From the IMG/VR virus record IMGVR_UViG_3300042449_002271, positions 1 through 34,146 of that record: 34,146 bases of DNA; one strand, 5' to 3'. The DNA comes from a virus. A program made the translations under genes and the position numbers. The notes beneath the pieces were generated by a model. The model was not told where the DNA came from. It searched no databases and saw only the letters and a list, made by a program, of their open reading frames with translations. This document shows positions 1 to 9,050 of this stretch, piece by piece (within the stretch, counting starts at the first letter, position 1; the number at the start of each line of letters is the position of its first letter).

Positions 1-114
1 GCGACTAAAACAACTAAAACAGATACAACAAGCGGAACTGCTGTAACTACTGTAACAAATGTAATAGACGAGACTAAAACTAATAATTACATCATGGCAA
101 AAAAGATTTCAGAG
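1..114 (+). repeat. 114-bp direct repeat, copy 1
   Basis: Bases 1-114 are identical to 1061-1174 by direct comparison. The repeat encodes the Thr-rich linker and start of the helical domain in two tandem paralogs, so the duplication is recent or kept identical by gene conversion. Confidence 0.95.
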
Positions 115-327
115 CATATCGAATCTTTGTTGATTAAAATTAAAGATTTGAGCATTAAATTAAGTGGTCTATCTGGTTATATGGCTAATGTGGCGTATCA
201 AATTACAGAACAAAATAAACTTAAAAGCTTGATAAGGTCTGAAACTGCTTTAATAAAAACAAAAACAGCAGAAGCAAACGCTTTGGGTTACAAAATATTG
301 CCTTACGGTTTAATTGAAAAAATGTAA
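1..327 (+). CDS. Membrane-anchored virion-like protein, 5' end cut by window
   Basis: Only the C-terminal 108 codons are present. The frame is open from base 1, so the true start lies upstream; the ATG at 94 is internal. The first 38 codons are identical in DNA to part of the gene at 875-1408 (1-114 equals 1061-1174), where they form the Thr-rich linker and the start of the helical C-domain. The protein ends in the same residues as the next two genes (NALGYKILPYGLIEKM). By analogy the missing N-terminus should hold one membrane segment. The C-domain is predicted helical and charged. It is the first visible of three tandem paralogs. Function unknown; a structural role is inferred from neighbours. 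Confidence 0.75.
   Translation, partial: ATKTTKTDTTSGTAVTTVTNVIDETKTNNYIMAKKISEHIESLLIKIKDLSIKLSGLSGYMANVAYQITEQNKLKSLIRSETALIKTKTAEANALGYKILPYGLIEKM
274..327 (+). repeat. 54-bp C-terminal repeat, copy 1 of 3
   Basis: The last 54 bases of this gene, stop codon included, recur exactly at 816-869 and 1355-1408, at the ends of the next two genes. They encode the shared C-terminal peptide ANALGYKILPYGLIEKM. Confidence 0.95.
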
Positions 328-332
328 ATAAA

Positions 333-869
333 ATGGGAAAATCGACAACATTAGGAATTGGATTATTAGCAGTACTCGGAGCAGGTGCTTATATTTATCT
401 AAAAAATAAAAAAGCAACCACGCCAAGTGGAATTATTGATAACACAACAAATAAAACTGGAATTGTAACGCCTCCAAAAAAAGGTTTATTACCAAGTTTT
501 TTAGGAGGAACACCTCCAAAAGCAAGCACACCATCAATAGCTGATACGTCTTTAGGATTACAGCCTACAACTACAACAGCTACAATAGACGAAACTAAAA
601 CAAATAATTATATTATTGCTAAAAATCTTTCATTAGAAATAATGGATTTGCAAAAAAAGATTAACAATTTATCTATTGATTTTCAAAAAATATTTCCTAA
701 AAGTCGAATGGAAATGGACATGTATCAAAATATGGAAGTTGACAGAGAGAGAAAAACAAAAGTTGATTTGCCAAAGATGGTAATGACTAGAGATATGCAG
801 AAAAAATCATCAGAAGCAAACGCTTTGGGTTACAAAATATTGCCTTACGGTTTAATTGAAAAAATGTAA
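333..869 (+). CDS. Small membrane-anchored protein, paralog 2 of a tandem triplet
   Basis: The 178-aa protein starts with a short polar stretch and a Gly/Ala-rich membrane segment (about residues 6-23) followed by Lys-rich flanking residues. A Thr/Pro/Lys-rich linker with the motif IADTSLGLQP (about 68-77) comes next, then a helical charged domain, and the C-terminus shared with both neighbours (EANALGYKILPYGLIEKM). The start lies 5 bases after the previous stop, so the genes are probably translated together. The SLGLQP motif recurs in the gene at 31454-31819. I do not recognise a named family. A virion membrane or anchored surface role is inferred only from tandem copies and the fibre genes downstream. 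Confidence 0.85.
   Translation: MGKSTTLGIGLLAVLGAGAYIYLKNKKATTPSGIIDNTTNKTGIVTPPKKGLLPSFLGGTPPKASTPSIADTSLGLQPTTTTATIDETKTNNYIIAKNLSLEIMDLQKKINNLSIDFQKIFPKSRMEMDMYQNMEVDRERKTKVDLPKMVMTRDMQKKSSEANALGYKILPYGLIEKM
816..869 (+). repeat. 54-bp C-terminal repeat, copy 2 of 3
   Basis: Identical to 274-327 and 1355-1408; encodes the shared C-terminal peptide and stop codon. Confidence 0.95.
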
Positions 870-874
870 ATAAA

Positions 875-1408
875 ATGGAAAAATCAACAGCATTGGGAAT
901 TGGCTTATTAGCAGTAGTGGGAGTAGGCGCTTATGTTTATTTAAAAAGAAAAAAATCAACTACAACTACAACTACAACCACCTCATCTTCTGCGGTAGAT
1001 AGCTCTTTAGGACTACCTGCCGTAACTACAACTACTTCGGTAGTAGATACTGCAACTGGTGCGACTAAAACAACTAAAACAGATACAACAAGCGGAACTG
1101 CTGTAACTACTGTAACAAATGTAATAGACGAGACTAAAACTAATAATTACATCATGGCAAAAAAGATTTCAGAGGAAATAGCAAGTTTGCAAGATGAAAT
1201 CAATAAATTAGAATTAGAATTTACTAAATGGTCTAAAGATTTTAGATTTCGTGGGGTAGGAAGTCGAACAGCTTATATAAATTCACAACGGGTTGATATG
1301 GTTACTAAACCTATTTATGGTATAAAAATAAAAATGCAAAACCTAACACCTCAAGCAAACGCTTTGGGTTACAAAATATTGCCTTACGGTTTAATTGAAA
1401 AAATGTAA
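875..1408 (+). CDS. Small membrane-anchored protein, paralog 3 of a tandem triplet
   Basis: The 177-aa protein begins MEKSTALGIGLLAVVGVGAY, very close to the start of the previous gene, giving one membrane segment (about 6-22) and a basic flank. A run of eight Thr and further Thr/Ser-rich sequence follows (about 30-85), including the motif AVDSSLGL. A charged helical domain and the shared C-terminus ending GYKILPYGLIEKM close it. The linker and start of the C-domain are identical in DNA to bases 1-114. The Thr-rich linker is a plausible O-glycosylation site, but no evidence here proves it. Function unknown. Confidence 0.85.
   Translation: MEKSTALGIGLLAVVGVGAYVYLKRKKSTTTTTTTTSSSAVDSSLGLPAVTTTTSVVDTATGATKTTKTDTTSGTAVTTVTNVIDETKTNNYIMAKKISEEIASLQDEINKLELEFTKWSKDFRFRGVGSRTAYINSQRVDMVTKPIYGIKIKMQNLTPQANALGYKILPYGLIEKM
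1061..1174 (+). repeat. 114-bp direct repeat, copy 2
   Basis: Identical to bases 1-114. Confidence 0.95.
1355..1408 (+). repeat. 54-bp C-terminal repeat, copy 3 of 3
   Basis: Identical to 274-327 and 816-869. Confidence 0.95.
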
Positions 1409-1419
1409 ATTAAAATAAC

Positions 1420-1983
1420 ATGAAAAAATCTTTGTTAATAATAGGTGGATTTGGTGTAATTGGTTTTGCACTATATCGTTATTTTAAGTATCAGGTAGAG
1501 TTAGCTTTGCAATATGACTACAATGTTAAAAACCTTAATGTTGTAAGTGTAGATGAAAACAAAGTTAACGTAACGGTTGATTTTGATATTACTAACAAAT
1601 CTAGCTTTGAGATAATATTAAATAGCTATGATTTAGAATTTTACTTTAAAGATGTACCGTTTGGAACCTCTTTTTCTGCAAATCCTATAAAAATCATGCC
1701 TAACAGTAAGTTTACAGTAAAAGCTAATGGGATTATTGATGCAAATGCAGTAAAGTCTTCTGCGTTAGCCTTAGCTTCTGATATATGGGCTAGGAAGCCA
1801 ATAAATATACAACTTAAAGGAAAAATGAAAATTAAATTTTTAGGTATTAACACTACCCTTAATTTTGACAAAGAAAGTTTCGAATATTCAGCAGACTTGT
1901 TGAAAGATTACGGACTAGATAAGCCTTTGCATAATTTAGCAGTAAAATATCCAAAATTAGGTAGCGTATTAAGAATAAAATAA
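1420..1983 (+). CDS. N-terminally anchored LEA-type-2-like beta-sandwich protein
   Basis: The 187-aa protein has a membrane segment at about residues 4-20 with basic flanks (MKKS at the start, RYFKYQ after it). The rest alternates hydrophobic and polar residues in the manner of a beta-sandwich. Stretches such as NLNVVSVDENKVNVTVDFDITNK, then a segment on filling out a sidedness ('SFEIILNSYDLEFYFKDV'), resemble the LEA type 2 / WHy fold found in some bacterial and phage proteins. This assignment rests on pattern only. It follows the paralog triplet by 11 bases and is probably in the same transcript. Likely an envelope- or virion-membrane-associated protein; exact role unknown. Confidence 0.8.
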   Translation: MKKSLLIIGGFGVIGFALYRYFKYQVELALQYDYNVKNLNVVSVDENKVNVTVDFDITNKSSFEIILNSYDLEFYFKDVPFGTSFSANPIKIMPNSKFTVKANGIIDANAVKSSALALASDIWARKPINIQLKGKMKIKFLGINTTLNFDKESFEYSADLLKDYGLDKPLHNLAVKYPKLGSVLRIK

Positions 1984-2018
1984 TTATTTTTACCGATAAA
2001 AACTTAAACAAACAAACT

Positions 2019-2429
2019 ATGGTAGTTGGAATGGTAAAAAAAATTATGTTAACTGGCATAGACAAGTATGCGAAAATATACGATGCTACATCAGTACAAG
2101 TTCAGATAAAAGTTACAAATCAGGTTGAAGGAACAGTCAACTATGAAATGTGCAAAGAATTTAAGTCAATTGATAAAATTAGATTTTTAGATATATTGGA
2201 TAAAAAAATAGACATATTTCAATATGAAAGTTTGGCAAATCCTTTTTTAAAAAAATCTTTGATTCAGTTTTCGATAGAGGTAGATGACGATATTGACAAT
2301 GTGAGCTGTTATATAGTTCAGTATTTAGATAAGGAGGGAGGTAAACAAATTGGTCTTAAATTTTTTAATGGAAGTAAAAATATTAAAAACATATCCTTAG
2401 TTAAGCATTTAGAGCAATTAGGGCTTTAA
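2019..2429 (+). CDS. Hypothetical protein, late region
   Basis: The 136-aa protein has no membrane segment or motif that I recognise. It is moderately acidic with alternating strands and helices. The first ATG at 2019 follows an A-rich leader; internal ATGs at 2031 and 2046 are possible starts. It lies between the LEA-like gene and a coiled-coil/membrane gene on the same strand, so a structural or assembly role is the simplest guess. Confidence 0.75.
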   Translation: MVVGMVKKIMLTGIDKYAKIYDATSVQVQIKVTNQVEGTVNYEMCKEFKSIDKIRFLDILDKKIDIFQYESLANPFLKKSLIQFSIEVDDDIDNVSCYIVQYLDKEGGKQIGLKFFNGSKNIKNISLVKHLEQLGL

Positions 2430-2442
2430 AAAAATTTTAAGA

Positions 2443-2748
2443 ATGGCATTAGAAAAAACTGAAAAAAATAAAAGCAAAGAAATAAATGTTAGTTCATCAG
2501 ATATAGAATGGATTAAAAGTACTCTAACACAAATGAGTTCTAAAATGCAAGAAGTTGATGCTTCTTTAATAAAGCTTAATCAAACAGTAATAGGCGATAA
2601 ACTTTATGGTCAAACTGGTTTAGTTGAAAAAGTAGAACAACATGAAAATTATATAGAAAAAGACAAAGAGTTTAAATCAAAAATTATCGGTGGAGGAATA
2701 GCTGTTGCTTTTTTATGGGGTCTACTGCTAAAATTATTAAAAATATAA
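2443..2748 (+). CDS. Coiled-coil protein with C-terminal membrane anchor (XhlA-like architecture)
   Basis: The 101-aa protein has a charged start, a helical region with heptad-like spacing (about residues 20-75, including IDxxLxxLxxTV-type spacing around SLIKLNQTVIGDKLYG), and one C-terminal membrane segment (IIGGGIAVAFLWGLLLKLL, about 81-99). This layout is that of phage XhlA-type hemolysin/holin-associated proteins. The similarity is in architecture rather than clear sequence identity. It sits 12 bases before the first giant fibre gene. It could assist lysis or anchor a virion component in a membrane. Confidence 0.75.
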   Translation: MALEKTEKNKSKEINVSSSDIEWIKSTLTQMSSKMQEVDASLIKLNQTVIGDKLYGQTGLVEKVEQHENYIEKDKEFKSKIIGGGIAVAFLWGLLLKLLKI

Positions 2749-2760
2749 AATAAAAAAAAA

Positions 2761-5700
2761 ATGGGAAATGTAACTAAATCACAAGCAAATAATATAAGAA
2801 CGCCAGACGGTAACAGTCTAGCTGTTTTTGTTGACGGAGTAAGCGGAATAATAAAGGTAAAAGATATAATGGGTAACATTCAACCGTTATCTGATTATAT
2901 AAGTGGTGGTGGCGGAGGAGGATGTAGCCCTTTTCAATACGATGCTAACGCAACGGGTATAGAGCCAATACTAGGCACTAATAATGCTTCGGGTTGTTTT
3001 GCTACTATTGGAGGAGGTGGCACTAATAATGCTTCTGGATGTTTTTCTGCAATTGTTGGAGGTAGTAACAATACTGCTACTGCAAATTGCTCAACAGTTG
3101 GTGGGGGGTCTCTCAATACAGCTACTGGAACCTGCTCTACTGTTAGCGGAGGTCGATGTAATAGTGCTTTAAATGCTAGTGCAACAGCTGGAGGAGGTTT
3201 TAGAAATATCGCTTGTGGTCAAGGGTCAATAATTGGAGGTGGTGTTTGTAATACTGCTTTTGGATTTTGCTCAACAATAGGAGGTGGGGAATCTAATACT
3301 GCTAATGGATATTGCTCAACAATAGGTGGTGGTATTTGTAATGTTACTAACGGATATGGTTCAACTGTGGCTGGGGGTAGTTTTAATAAGGCTTTTAGTC
3401 AAGACGTAACAGTTGGAGGGGGGCAATCTAATATTGCTTGCGCTAGTAAATCAACAATTGCGGGAGGTTATACCAATACTATTTGCCTTGGAGCTGATAA
3501 TTCAGCAATAGGCGGAGGTTCAACTAATATTGTTTCTGCAACTGCTTCTTCTTCGACAATTGGTGGTGGTTGTGGTAATACTGCTTCTAATGTTTGGTCA
3601 ACACTAGGTGGTGGTTATAGTAATACTGCTTCTAACATTAAATCAACAGTTGGTGGGGGTGGAAATAATACTGCTTCTGGTTATAGTTCAACAGTTGTTG
3701 GAGGTTGTCAAAATACAGCTTCTGGCTGTAATTCAGCTGTTGCAGGTGGACAATATAACCTTTCTTCTGGTATTAAATCAACAGTTGGTGGAGGTAGCAA
3801 TAATACTGCTTCTGCAAATTGCTCAATAGTTGCAGGTGGTTGTACTAATACTGCTTCTGGATGTTGGTCAGGAATAGTTGGAGGTCGTAGAAACACTTCT
3901 TGTGGAAATTATTCGATTGTTTCAGGTGGTTATTGCAACACAGCTAACGGAGTACTCTCTTTTATAGGTAGTGGAAAATGTAACAGAATATTCCCTTCTG
4001 CAAATCTTGGCGGTAGTGCAAGATATGGAGATGTAATAGCAGGGGGTTGTAAAAATACCATTAATACTAATACTTATGCTACTACTTACTCGCCTGTTGG
4101 AGGAAGTACAATTTCTGGAGGGGTTTGTAATGTCATAACGCCTTACCAAGGAAGTGTGACAATTAGTGGCGGTACTAATAATATAGCGCAATGTGATTTA
4201 ACAACAGTTGGAGGTGGTGTGCAGAATACTGCTTCTGGATGTTATTCTGTAATTGGTGGCGGTTCTGGCAATACTACATCTCAAAAAGGTTCAGTCATTT
4301 CTGGAGGTCAAGGTAATACTGCATCAAATTATTTTGCATCTTCACTTGGAGGTAAGTCAAATATTGTTAGTGGTACATACTCTTCAATTGTAGGAGGTAA
4401 GATAAATGTTAATTCAGGCTATCAGTCGTCAATTTTAGGAGGAACTTACAATGTTATGTGCGGTACTCAATCAGTAATAGGTGGTGGTTTTTGCAACATT
4501 AATTCAGGTACAACCTCAACAATTGGTGGTGGTAATACTAACAATGCTTCTAATACAGACACAACAATTGGCGGAGGTTCAAATAATACTGCTTCTGCTT
4601 GCCGTTCAACAATTGGCGGAGGTGCTTTTAATACTGCTTCTGCAACTGTTTCAACCGTAGGAGCTGGTTGTTGCAACATAACAAATTCAAGGTTTTCATT
4701 TATTGGAGGAGGACAAAGAAATATAATTCAATCGCCAACAAACGAATGTTGTTCTCTTGGAGTTACAATAGGCGGTGGTATTGGTCATAATACAAATGGC
4801 GGAACTTTTAACGCTACTACTGGGATTTTAAGTGGCGCAATTACTTGTTGTAATGCTGGTAAATTATCTACAATTGGAGGTGGTTTTAGAAATAAAGCTA
4901 TTGGTTCTTGTTCAACAGTTGGAGGAGGCTTAAGCAATGTTGCTTCTACTGACTCAACCATTGGAGGTGGTTTTTGTAACAATGCTTCTAATAGTAGTTC
5001 AACAATTGGAGGAGGTGGTACTAACACTGCATCGGGAGTTTCTTCAACAGTTGGTGGTGGTGGTCAATGCTACAATAATGGGGGTTTTTATGGCACTGGA
5101 AATATTGCTTCTGGTACGTCATCAACAGTTAGTGGTGGTCAGGGAAATACTGCATCGGGAATTGCTTCAAAAGTTGGTGGGGGTTGTTATAATACTGCTT
5201 CTGGATGTTATTCTGTAATCGGGGGTGGTTGTTTAAATACTGCTTCTGTTTCTCTATCAACGGTTGGAGGAGGCTCAAGCAATATTGCTTGTAGTACAGC
5301 AACAGTTGGGGGTGGTTTTAGTAATACTGCGTGTGGCGATGTTTCAACAATTAGTGGGGGTTGTTATAACAATGCTTCTGCTTCTTATTCAACAATTGGT
5401 GGAGGTCGGCAAAATACTGCTTGTGGAAATGCTTCGTCAATTGGAGGGGGTTGTTATAATACTGCTTCTGCTTGCCGTTCAACAATTGGTGGAGGTGCTT
5501 TTAATACTGCTTCTGCAACTGTTTCAACCGTAGGAGCTGGTTGTTGCAACATAACAAATTCAAGGTTTTCATTTATTGGAGGAGGACAAAGAAATATAAT
5601 TCAATCGCCAACAAACGAATGTTGTTCTCTTGGAGTTACAATAGGCGGTGGTGTTGGTCATAATACTACTGGAGGAACTTTTAATGCCTCTACGGGAGAT

Positions 5701-6462
5701 TTAACTGGCGCAATTACTTGTTGTAATGCTGGTAAATTATCTACAATTGCAGGTGGTTTTAGAAATAAAGCTACTGGTTGTTTGTCAACAGTTGGAGGTG
5801 GTGCATCTAATACTTCCTCTAATTATCACTCAACCGTTGGAGGTGGTTTTAGTAACAATGCTTCTAATAATAGTTCAACAATTGGAGGAGGTGGTATTAA
5901 CACTGCATCGGGAGTTTCTTCAACAGTTGGTGGTGGTGGTCAATTCTACAGTAGTGGGGGTACTTATGGCGCTCCAAATATTGCTTCTGGTACGTCATCA
6001 ACAGTTAGTGGTGGTCAGGGAAATACTGCATCGGGAATTGCTTCAAAAGTTGGTGGTGGTTATAGTAATACTGCTTCTGGATGTTATTCTGTAATCGGGG
6101 GTGGTTGTACAAATACTGCTTCTGTTTCTCTATCAACGGTTGGAGGAGGCTCAAGCAATACTGCTTCTGGTTTAGCAACAATTGGGGGTGGTTTTGGAAA
6201 TCTTGCGTCTGGCTGTATTTCAACAATTAGTGGGGGTTGTTATAATACTGCTTCTGGAATTAGTTCTAGTATCTTAGGAGGTGAATCAAATAGCACAAAC
6301 ACTTGTGCTTGTGCAATGATTGTAGGCTCTAATATTACAGCAAACAGAGCTTGTGCTACATTTGTAAATAATCTTTCTATTACAAACATCCCAACATCAT
6401 CAGCAGGTTTACCTACTGGTTCTGTATGGAGTAATTCAGGAATTTTGACAATAGTTCCGTAA
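2761..6462 (+). CDS. Giant repeat fibre 1 (YadA-head-like beta-roll adhesin)
   Basis: The 1233-aa protein has three parts. Residues 1-48 are a unique N-domain (MGNVTKSQANNIRTPDGNSL at the start) likely to bind the virion. A Gly-rich hinge leads to about 1100 residues of 14-16-residue repeats of the form STVGGGxxNTASGxx, which resemble the YadA/trimeric-autotransporter head or related beta-roll repeats seen in phage fibres. The C-terminal cap (CACAMIVGSNIT... SSAGLPTGSVW) is shared with the other two fibres. The repeats are broken by longer inserts near nt 3956-4190, 4660-4890 and 5530-5760. Cys is very frequent at the variable positions. A section of about 700 bp is duplicated in tandem at 873-bp offset. 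Probably a trimeric receptor-binding or decoration fibre; the oligomeric state is inferred. Confidence 0.88.
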   Translation: MGNVTKSQANNIRTPDGNSLAVFVDGVSGIIKVKDIMGNIQPLSDYISGGGGGGCSPFQYDANATGIEPILGTNNASGCFATIGGGGTNNASGCFSAIVGGSNNTATANCSTVGGGSLNTATGTCSTVSGGRCNSALNASATAGGGFRNIACGQGSIIGGGVCNTAFGFCSTIGGGESNTANGYCSTIGGGICNVTNGYGSTVAGGSFNKAFSQDVTVGGGQSNIACASKSTIAGGYTNTICLGADNSAIGGGSTNIVSATASSSTIGGGCGNTASNVWSTLGGGYSNTASNIKSTVGGGGNNTASGYSSTVVGGCQNTASGCNSAVAGGQYNLSSGIKSTVGGGSNNTASANCSIVAGGCTNTASGCWSGIVGGRRNTSCGNYSIVSGGYCNTANGVLSFIGSGKCNRIFPSANLGGSARYGDVIAGGCKNTINTNTYATTYSPVGGSTISGGVCNVITPYQGSVTISGGTNNIAQCDLTTVGGGVQNTASGCYSVIGGGSGNTTSQKGSVISGGQGNTASNYFASSLGGKSNIVSGTYSSIVGGKINVNSGYQSSILGGTYNVMCGTQSVIGGGFCNINSGTTSTIGGGNTNNASNTDTTIGGGSNNTASACRSTIGGGAFNTASATVSTVGAGCCNITNSRFSFIGGGQRNIIQSPTNECCSLGVTIGGGIGHNTNGGTFNATTGILSGAITCCNAGKLSTIGGGFRNKAIGSCSTVGGGLSNVASTDSTIGGGFCNNASNSSSTIGGGGTNTASGVSSTVGGGGQCYNNGGFYGTGNIASGTSSTVSGGQGNTASGIASKVGGGCYNTASGCYSVIGGGCLNTASVSLSTVGGGSSNIACSTATVGGGFSNTACGDVSTISGGCYNNASASYSTIGGGRQNTACGNASSIGGGCYNTASACRSTIGGGAFNTASATVSTVGAGCCNITNSRFSFIGGGQRNIIQSPTNECCSLGVTIGGGVGHNTTGGTFNASTGDLTGAITCCNAGKLSTIAGGFRNKATGCLSTVGGGASNTSSNYHSTVGGGFSNNASNNSSTIGGGGINTASGVSSTVGGGGQFYSSGGTYGAPNIASGTSSTVSGGQGNTASGIASKVGGGYSNTASGCYSVIGGGCTNTASVSLSTVGGGSSNTASGLATIGGGFGNLASGCISTISGGCYNTASGISSSILGGESNSTNTCACAMIVGSNITANRACATFVNNLSITNIPTSSAGLPTGSVWSNSGILTIVP
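4588..5290 (+). repeat. Intragenic duplication in fibre 1, copy 1
   Basis: About 700 bp, starting at the codons for TASACRSTIGGG, recur at 5461 to about 6166 with an offset of 873-876 bases. The copies differ by scattered substitutions and a small indel. Both contain the insert module with ITNSRFSFIGGGQRN. Confidence 0.88.
5461..6166 (+). repeat. Intragenic duplication in fibre 1, copy 2
   Basis: Second copy of 4588-5290. Differences include GHNTNGG to GHNTTGG and CYNNGGFYGTG to FYSSGGTYGAP, so the copies are diverging while the frame is kept. Confidence 0.88.
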
Positions 6463-6477
6463 ATAAAAACATAAAAA

Positions 6478-6738
6478 ATGAATAAACTAGAAATAGTAGT
6501 TGGAAGTTTGCAAATATCAAATGGAGGTGTAATAATACTTGTTATTCCAAAAGATGCGTGTGCTATTGATACGTTAGCTTTACAAAATACAATTCCTATT
6601 GCTTCAATTTTTAATAAATATTTAGCGAACTTTACATCAGTATTTAATCAGCCTTTATCAAATTGTGTTGATTCAACTAATACTGTATTTACACAAAGTA
6701 CTTTTATTGCTTTTGCCGAAGCTAATTTAGGGTTTTAA
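6478..6738 (+). CDS. Orphan fibre N-terminal domain
   Basis: The 86-aa protein is a stand-alone paralog of the first 86 or so residues of fibres 2 and 3. They share the patterns VxGSLQIS, IILVxPKxxCAID, FNQPLSNCxDS and FIAFAEANLGF. In the fibres this domain continues into a Gly hinge and the repeats; here a stop codon follows immediately after AEANLGF. It lies 15 bases after fibre 1 and 9 bases before fibre 2. If the domain attaches fibres to the virion, this protein could fill empty attachment sites, act as an adaptor for fibre 1, or be left over from a shortened fibre. None of these is shown. Confidence 0.85.
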   Translation: MNKLEIVVGSLQISNGGVIILVIPKDACAIDTLALQNTIPIASIFNKYLANFTSVFNQPLSNCVDSTNTVFTQSTFIAFAEANLGF

Positions 6739-6747
6739 AAAAAAATA

Positions 6748-9039
6748 ATGATAAAATTACAAATAGTAGATGGTAGTTTACAAATATCAATAAATGGCTC
6801 TATAATATTAGTTGCCCCGAAAAACTCTTGTGCAATAGACGTTTTGACTCTATATGAATCAATACCTTATGTTTCTATTTACAATAAATATTTAGGAACG
6901 TCAACAAGTGTTTTTAATCAGCCTTTATCCAACTGCGAAGATTCGTTAGGAACTCCTTTTGACGTAAATAGCTTTATTGCATTTGCAGAAGCAAACTTAG
7001 GTTTCGATACTTCAGGAGGTGGAGGTGGGGGCAGTCCTTTTCAATACGATGCTAACGCAACGGGTATAGAGCCAATACTAGGCACTAATAATGCTTCGGG
7101 GTCTTACGCTACTATTGGAGGGGGTCAATGTAATATTGCTTCGGGTGATGGTGCAAAAATAGGAGGTGGTTGTTGTAATACTGCTTCAGCAGAATATTCA
7201 ACAGTTGGAGGTGGTCGTTTTATCATTTCTTCTGGAGAATATTCAACAGTTGGAGGTGGTTGTTATAATACTGCTTTAGGAAATTGTTCAACAGTTGGGG
7301 GTGGTTTTTGTAATACTGCTTCTGCACAATCTTCAACAGTTGGTGGGGGTTATCGCAATACTGCTTCTTGTTATGAATCAACAATTGGTGGTGGTTGTTG
7401 TAACACTGCCTCTGCTTGTAATTCAACAGTTAGTGGAGGTTTTTGTAATACTGCTTCTGGTCTTAAAGCAGTGATTTCTGGAGGAGATTATAATACTGCT
7501 TCTGGAGATAGGTCAACAGTTGGAGGTGGGTGTGGAAATACTGCTTCGGGATATTCATCAGTAATTGGTGGTGGTGGAAGTAACAATACCGCTTCGGGTG
7601 TTCAGTCAGTAATTGGTGGGGGTGGAAATAATATTGCTTCTGATTGTTTCGCAACAGTTGGTGGGGGTCGTCAAAATACTGCTTCGGGCGGAGAATCAAC
7701 AGTTGGAGGAGGTAATTCAAATACTGCTTCTGGAATTTTATCAACAATTGGTGGAGGCATACGAAACACTGCTTCTTATTATTATTCAACAGTTGGAGGT
7801 GGATTATGCAACAATGCTTCTTGTATCGTTTCAACAATTGGAGGTGGTAAATATAATATTTCTTCTGCACAGTATTCAACAGTTGGAGGAGGTAATTCAA
7901 ATACTGCTTCTGGAGATAGGTCAACAGTTGGAGGTGGGTGTGGAAATACTGCTTCGGGATATTCATCAGTAATTGGTGGTGGTAGATGTAACACTGCTAG
8001 TGGTGGATGTTCAATAATTGGCGGAGGTTGTTTAAATACTACTTCGGGATGCCTTGCTACTATTGGAGGCGGTCAATCTAACACTGCTAGTGGTGGATGT
8101 TCAACAATTGCAGGTGGTATTTCAAACACTGCTTGTGGTATATATTCTTTTATAGGTAGTGGTAAATCCAACCAAATATTTCCTTCTGCAAACTATTGCA
8201 GTTTTGCGCCACTGGTAAGTGATGTAATTAGCGGAGGATGTAATAACATAATTAACACTAATACTAATATTGGCACTTATTCCGCTACTGGCGGAAATAC
8301 AATTGGTGGCGGTATGAATAATACTGTAACTCCTTATAATGGATTTGTAACAATTTCAGGTGGTCAGTCAAATACTGCTTCTGGAGCTTCTTCAACAGTT
8401 GGAGGAGGGCAAGGTAATAATCTTTCTGGAAGTGCATCAGTAATTGGAGGCGGATATACTAATTGTGTTTCTGGAAGTTGTTCATTTCTTGGAGGAGGGC
8501 AAGGTAATAATCTTTCTGGAAGTTTTTCAGTAATTGGAGGGGGTTTCGTTAATGTTGCTTCTTATGGTTTTACAACAGTTGGAGGTGGTTATGCTAACAC
8601 TTCTTCTGGCGGTAAGTCAACAGTTGGTGGAGGCGGTACTAATATTGTTTCTGGCTATATTTCAACTATTGGAGGAGGGTGTGTTAATGTTGCTTCTGGA
8701 AATTGTGCTACAATTGGAGGTGGTAGATACAATACTGCTTCTGGTTATTGTTCAACCATTGGAGGTGGAGGTACTAATACTGCTTCGGGATGCAATTCAA
8801 CAGTTGGAGGTGGTTATTTTAATACTGCTAGTGGAACTTCTTCTAGTATTTTAGGAGGTCAAGCAAATTCTACAAACGCTTGTGCTTGCGCAATGATTGT
8901 AGGTTCTAATATTACAGCAGATAGAGTTTGTGCAACATTTGTAAATAACTTATCAATTAAAAATATACCAACATCATCTGCTGGATTGCCAAGTGGTTCC
9001 GTTTGGAGAAGTGGCACTTCGCTTTGCATAGTGATTTAA
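6748..9039 (+). CDS. Giant repeat fibre 2 (YadA-head-like beta-roll adhesin)
   Basis: The 763-aa protein starts with the domain found alone in the previous gene (about residues 1-88), then a Gly hinge. From the residues SPFQYDANATGIEPILGTNN onward it uses the same linker as fibre 1, followed by GGG/NTASG repeats to about residue 700. One longer insert at nt 8150-8360 (IGSGKSNQIFPSAN onward) matches an insert in fibre 1 at about 3956-4190. The C-terminal cap is shared with the other fibres. I count about 36 cysteines by hand, near 5% of residues. Likely a second receptor-binding or decorating fibre on the same virion. Confidence 0.88.
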   Translation: MIKLQIVDGSLQISINGSIILVAPKNSCAIDVLTLYESIPYVSIYNKYLGTSTSVFNQPLSNCEDSLGTPFDVNSFIAFAEANLGFDTSGGGGGGSPFQYDANATGIEPILGTNNASGSYATIGGGQCNIASGDGAKIGGGCCNTASAEYSTVGGGRFIISSGEYSTVGGGCYNTALGNCSTVGGGFCNTASAQSSTVGGGYRNTASCYESTIGGGCCNTASACNSTVSGGFCNTASGLKAVISGGDYNTASGDRSTVGGGCGNTASGYSSVIGGGGSNNTASGVQSVIGGGGNNIASDCFATVGGGRQNTASGGESTVGGGNSNTASGILSTIGGGIRNTASYYYSTVGGGLCNNASCIVSTIGGGKYNISSAQYSTVGGGNSNTASGDRSTVGGGCGNTASGYSSVIGGGRCNTASGGCSIIGGGCLNTTSGCLATIGGGQSNTASGGCSTIAGGISNTACGIYSFIGSGKSNQIFPSANYCSFAPLVSDVISGGCNNIINTNTNIGTYSATGGNTIGGGMNNTVTPYNGFVTISGGQSNTASGASSTVGGGQGNNLSGSASVIGGGYTNCVSGSCSFLGGGQGNNLSGSFSVIGGGFVNVASYGFTTVGGGYANTSSGGKSTVGGGGTNIVSGYISTIGGGCVNVASGNCATIGGGRYNTASGYCSTIGGGGTNTASGCNSTVGGGYFNTASGTSSSILGGQANSTNACACAMIVGSNITADRVCATFVNNLSIKNIPTSSAGLPSGSVWRSGTSLCIVI

Positions 9040-9050
9040 AAAAAATAATA

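Noticed and set aside
9003-9050. Longer start for fibre 3
   Set aside because: It overlaps the end of the fibre 2 gene, and the match to fibre 2 starts exactly at 9051.
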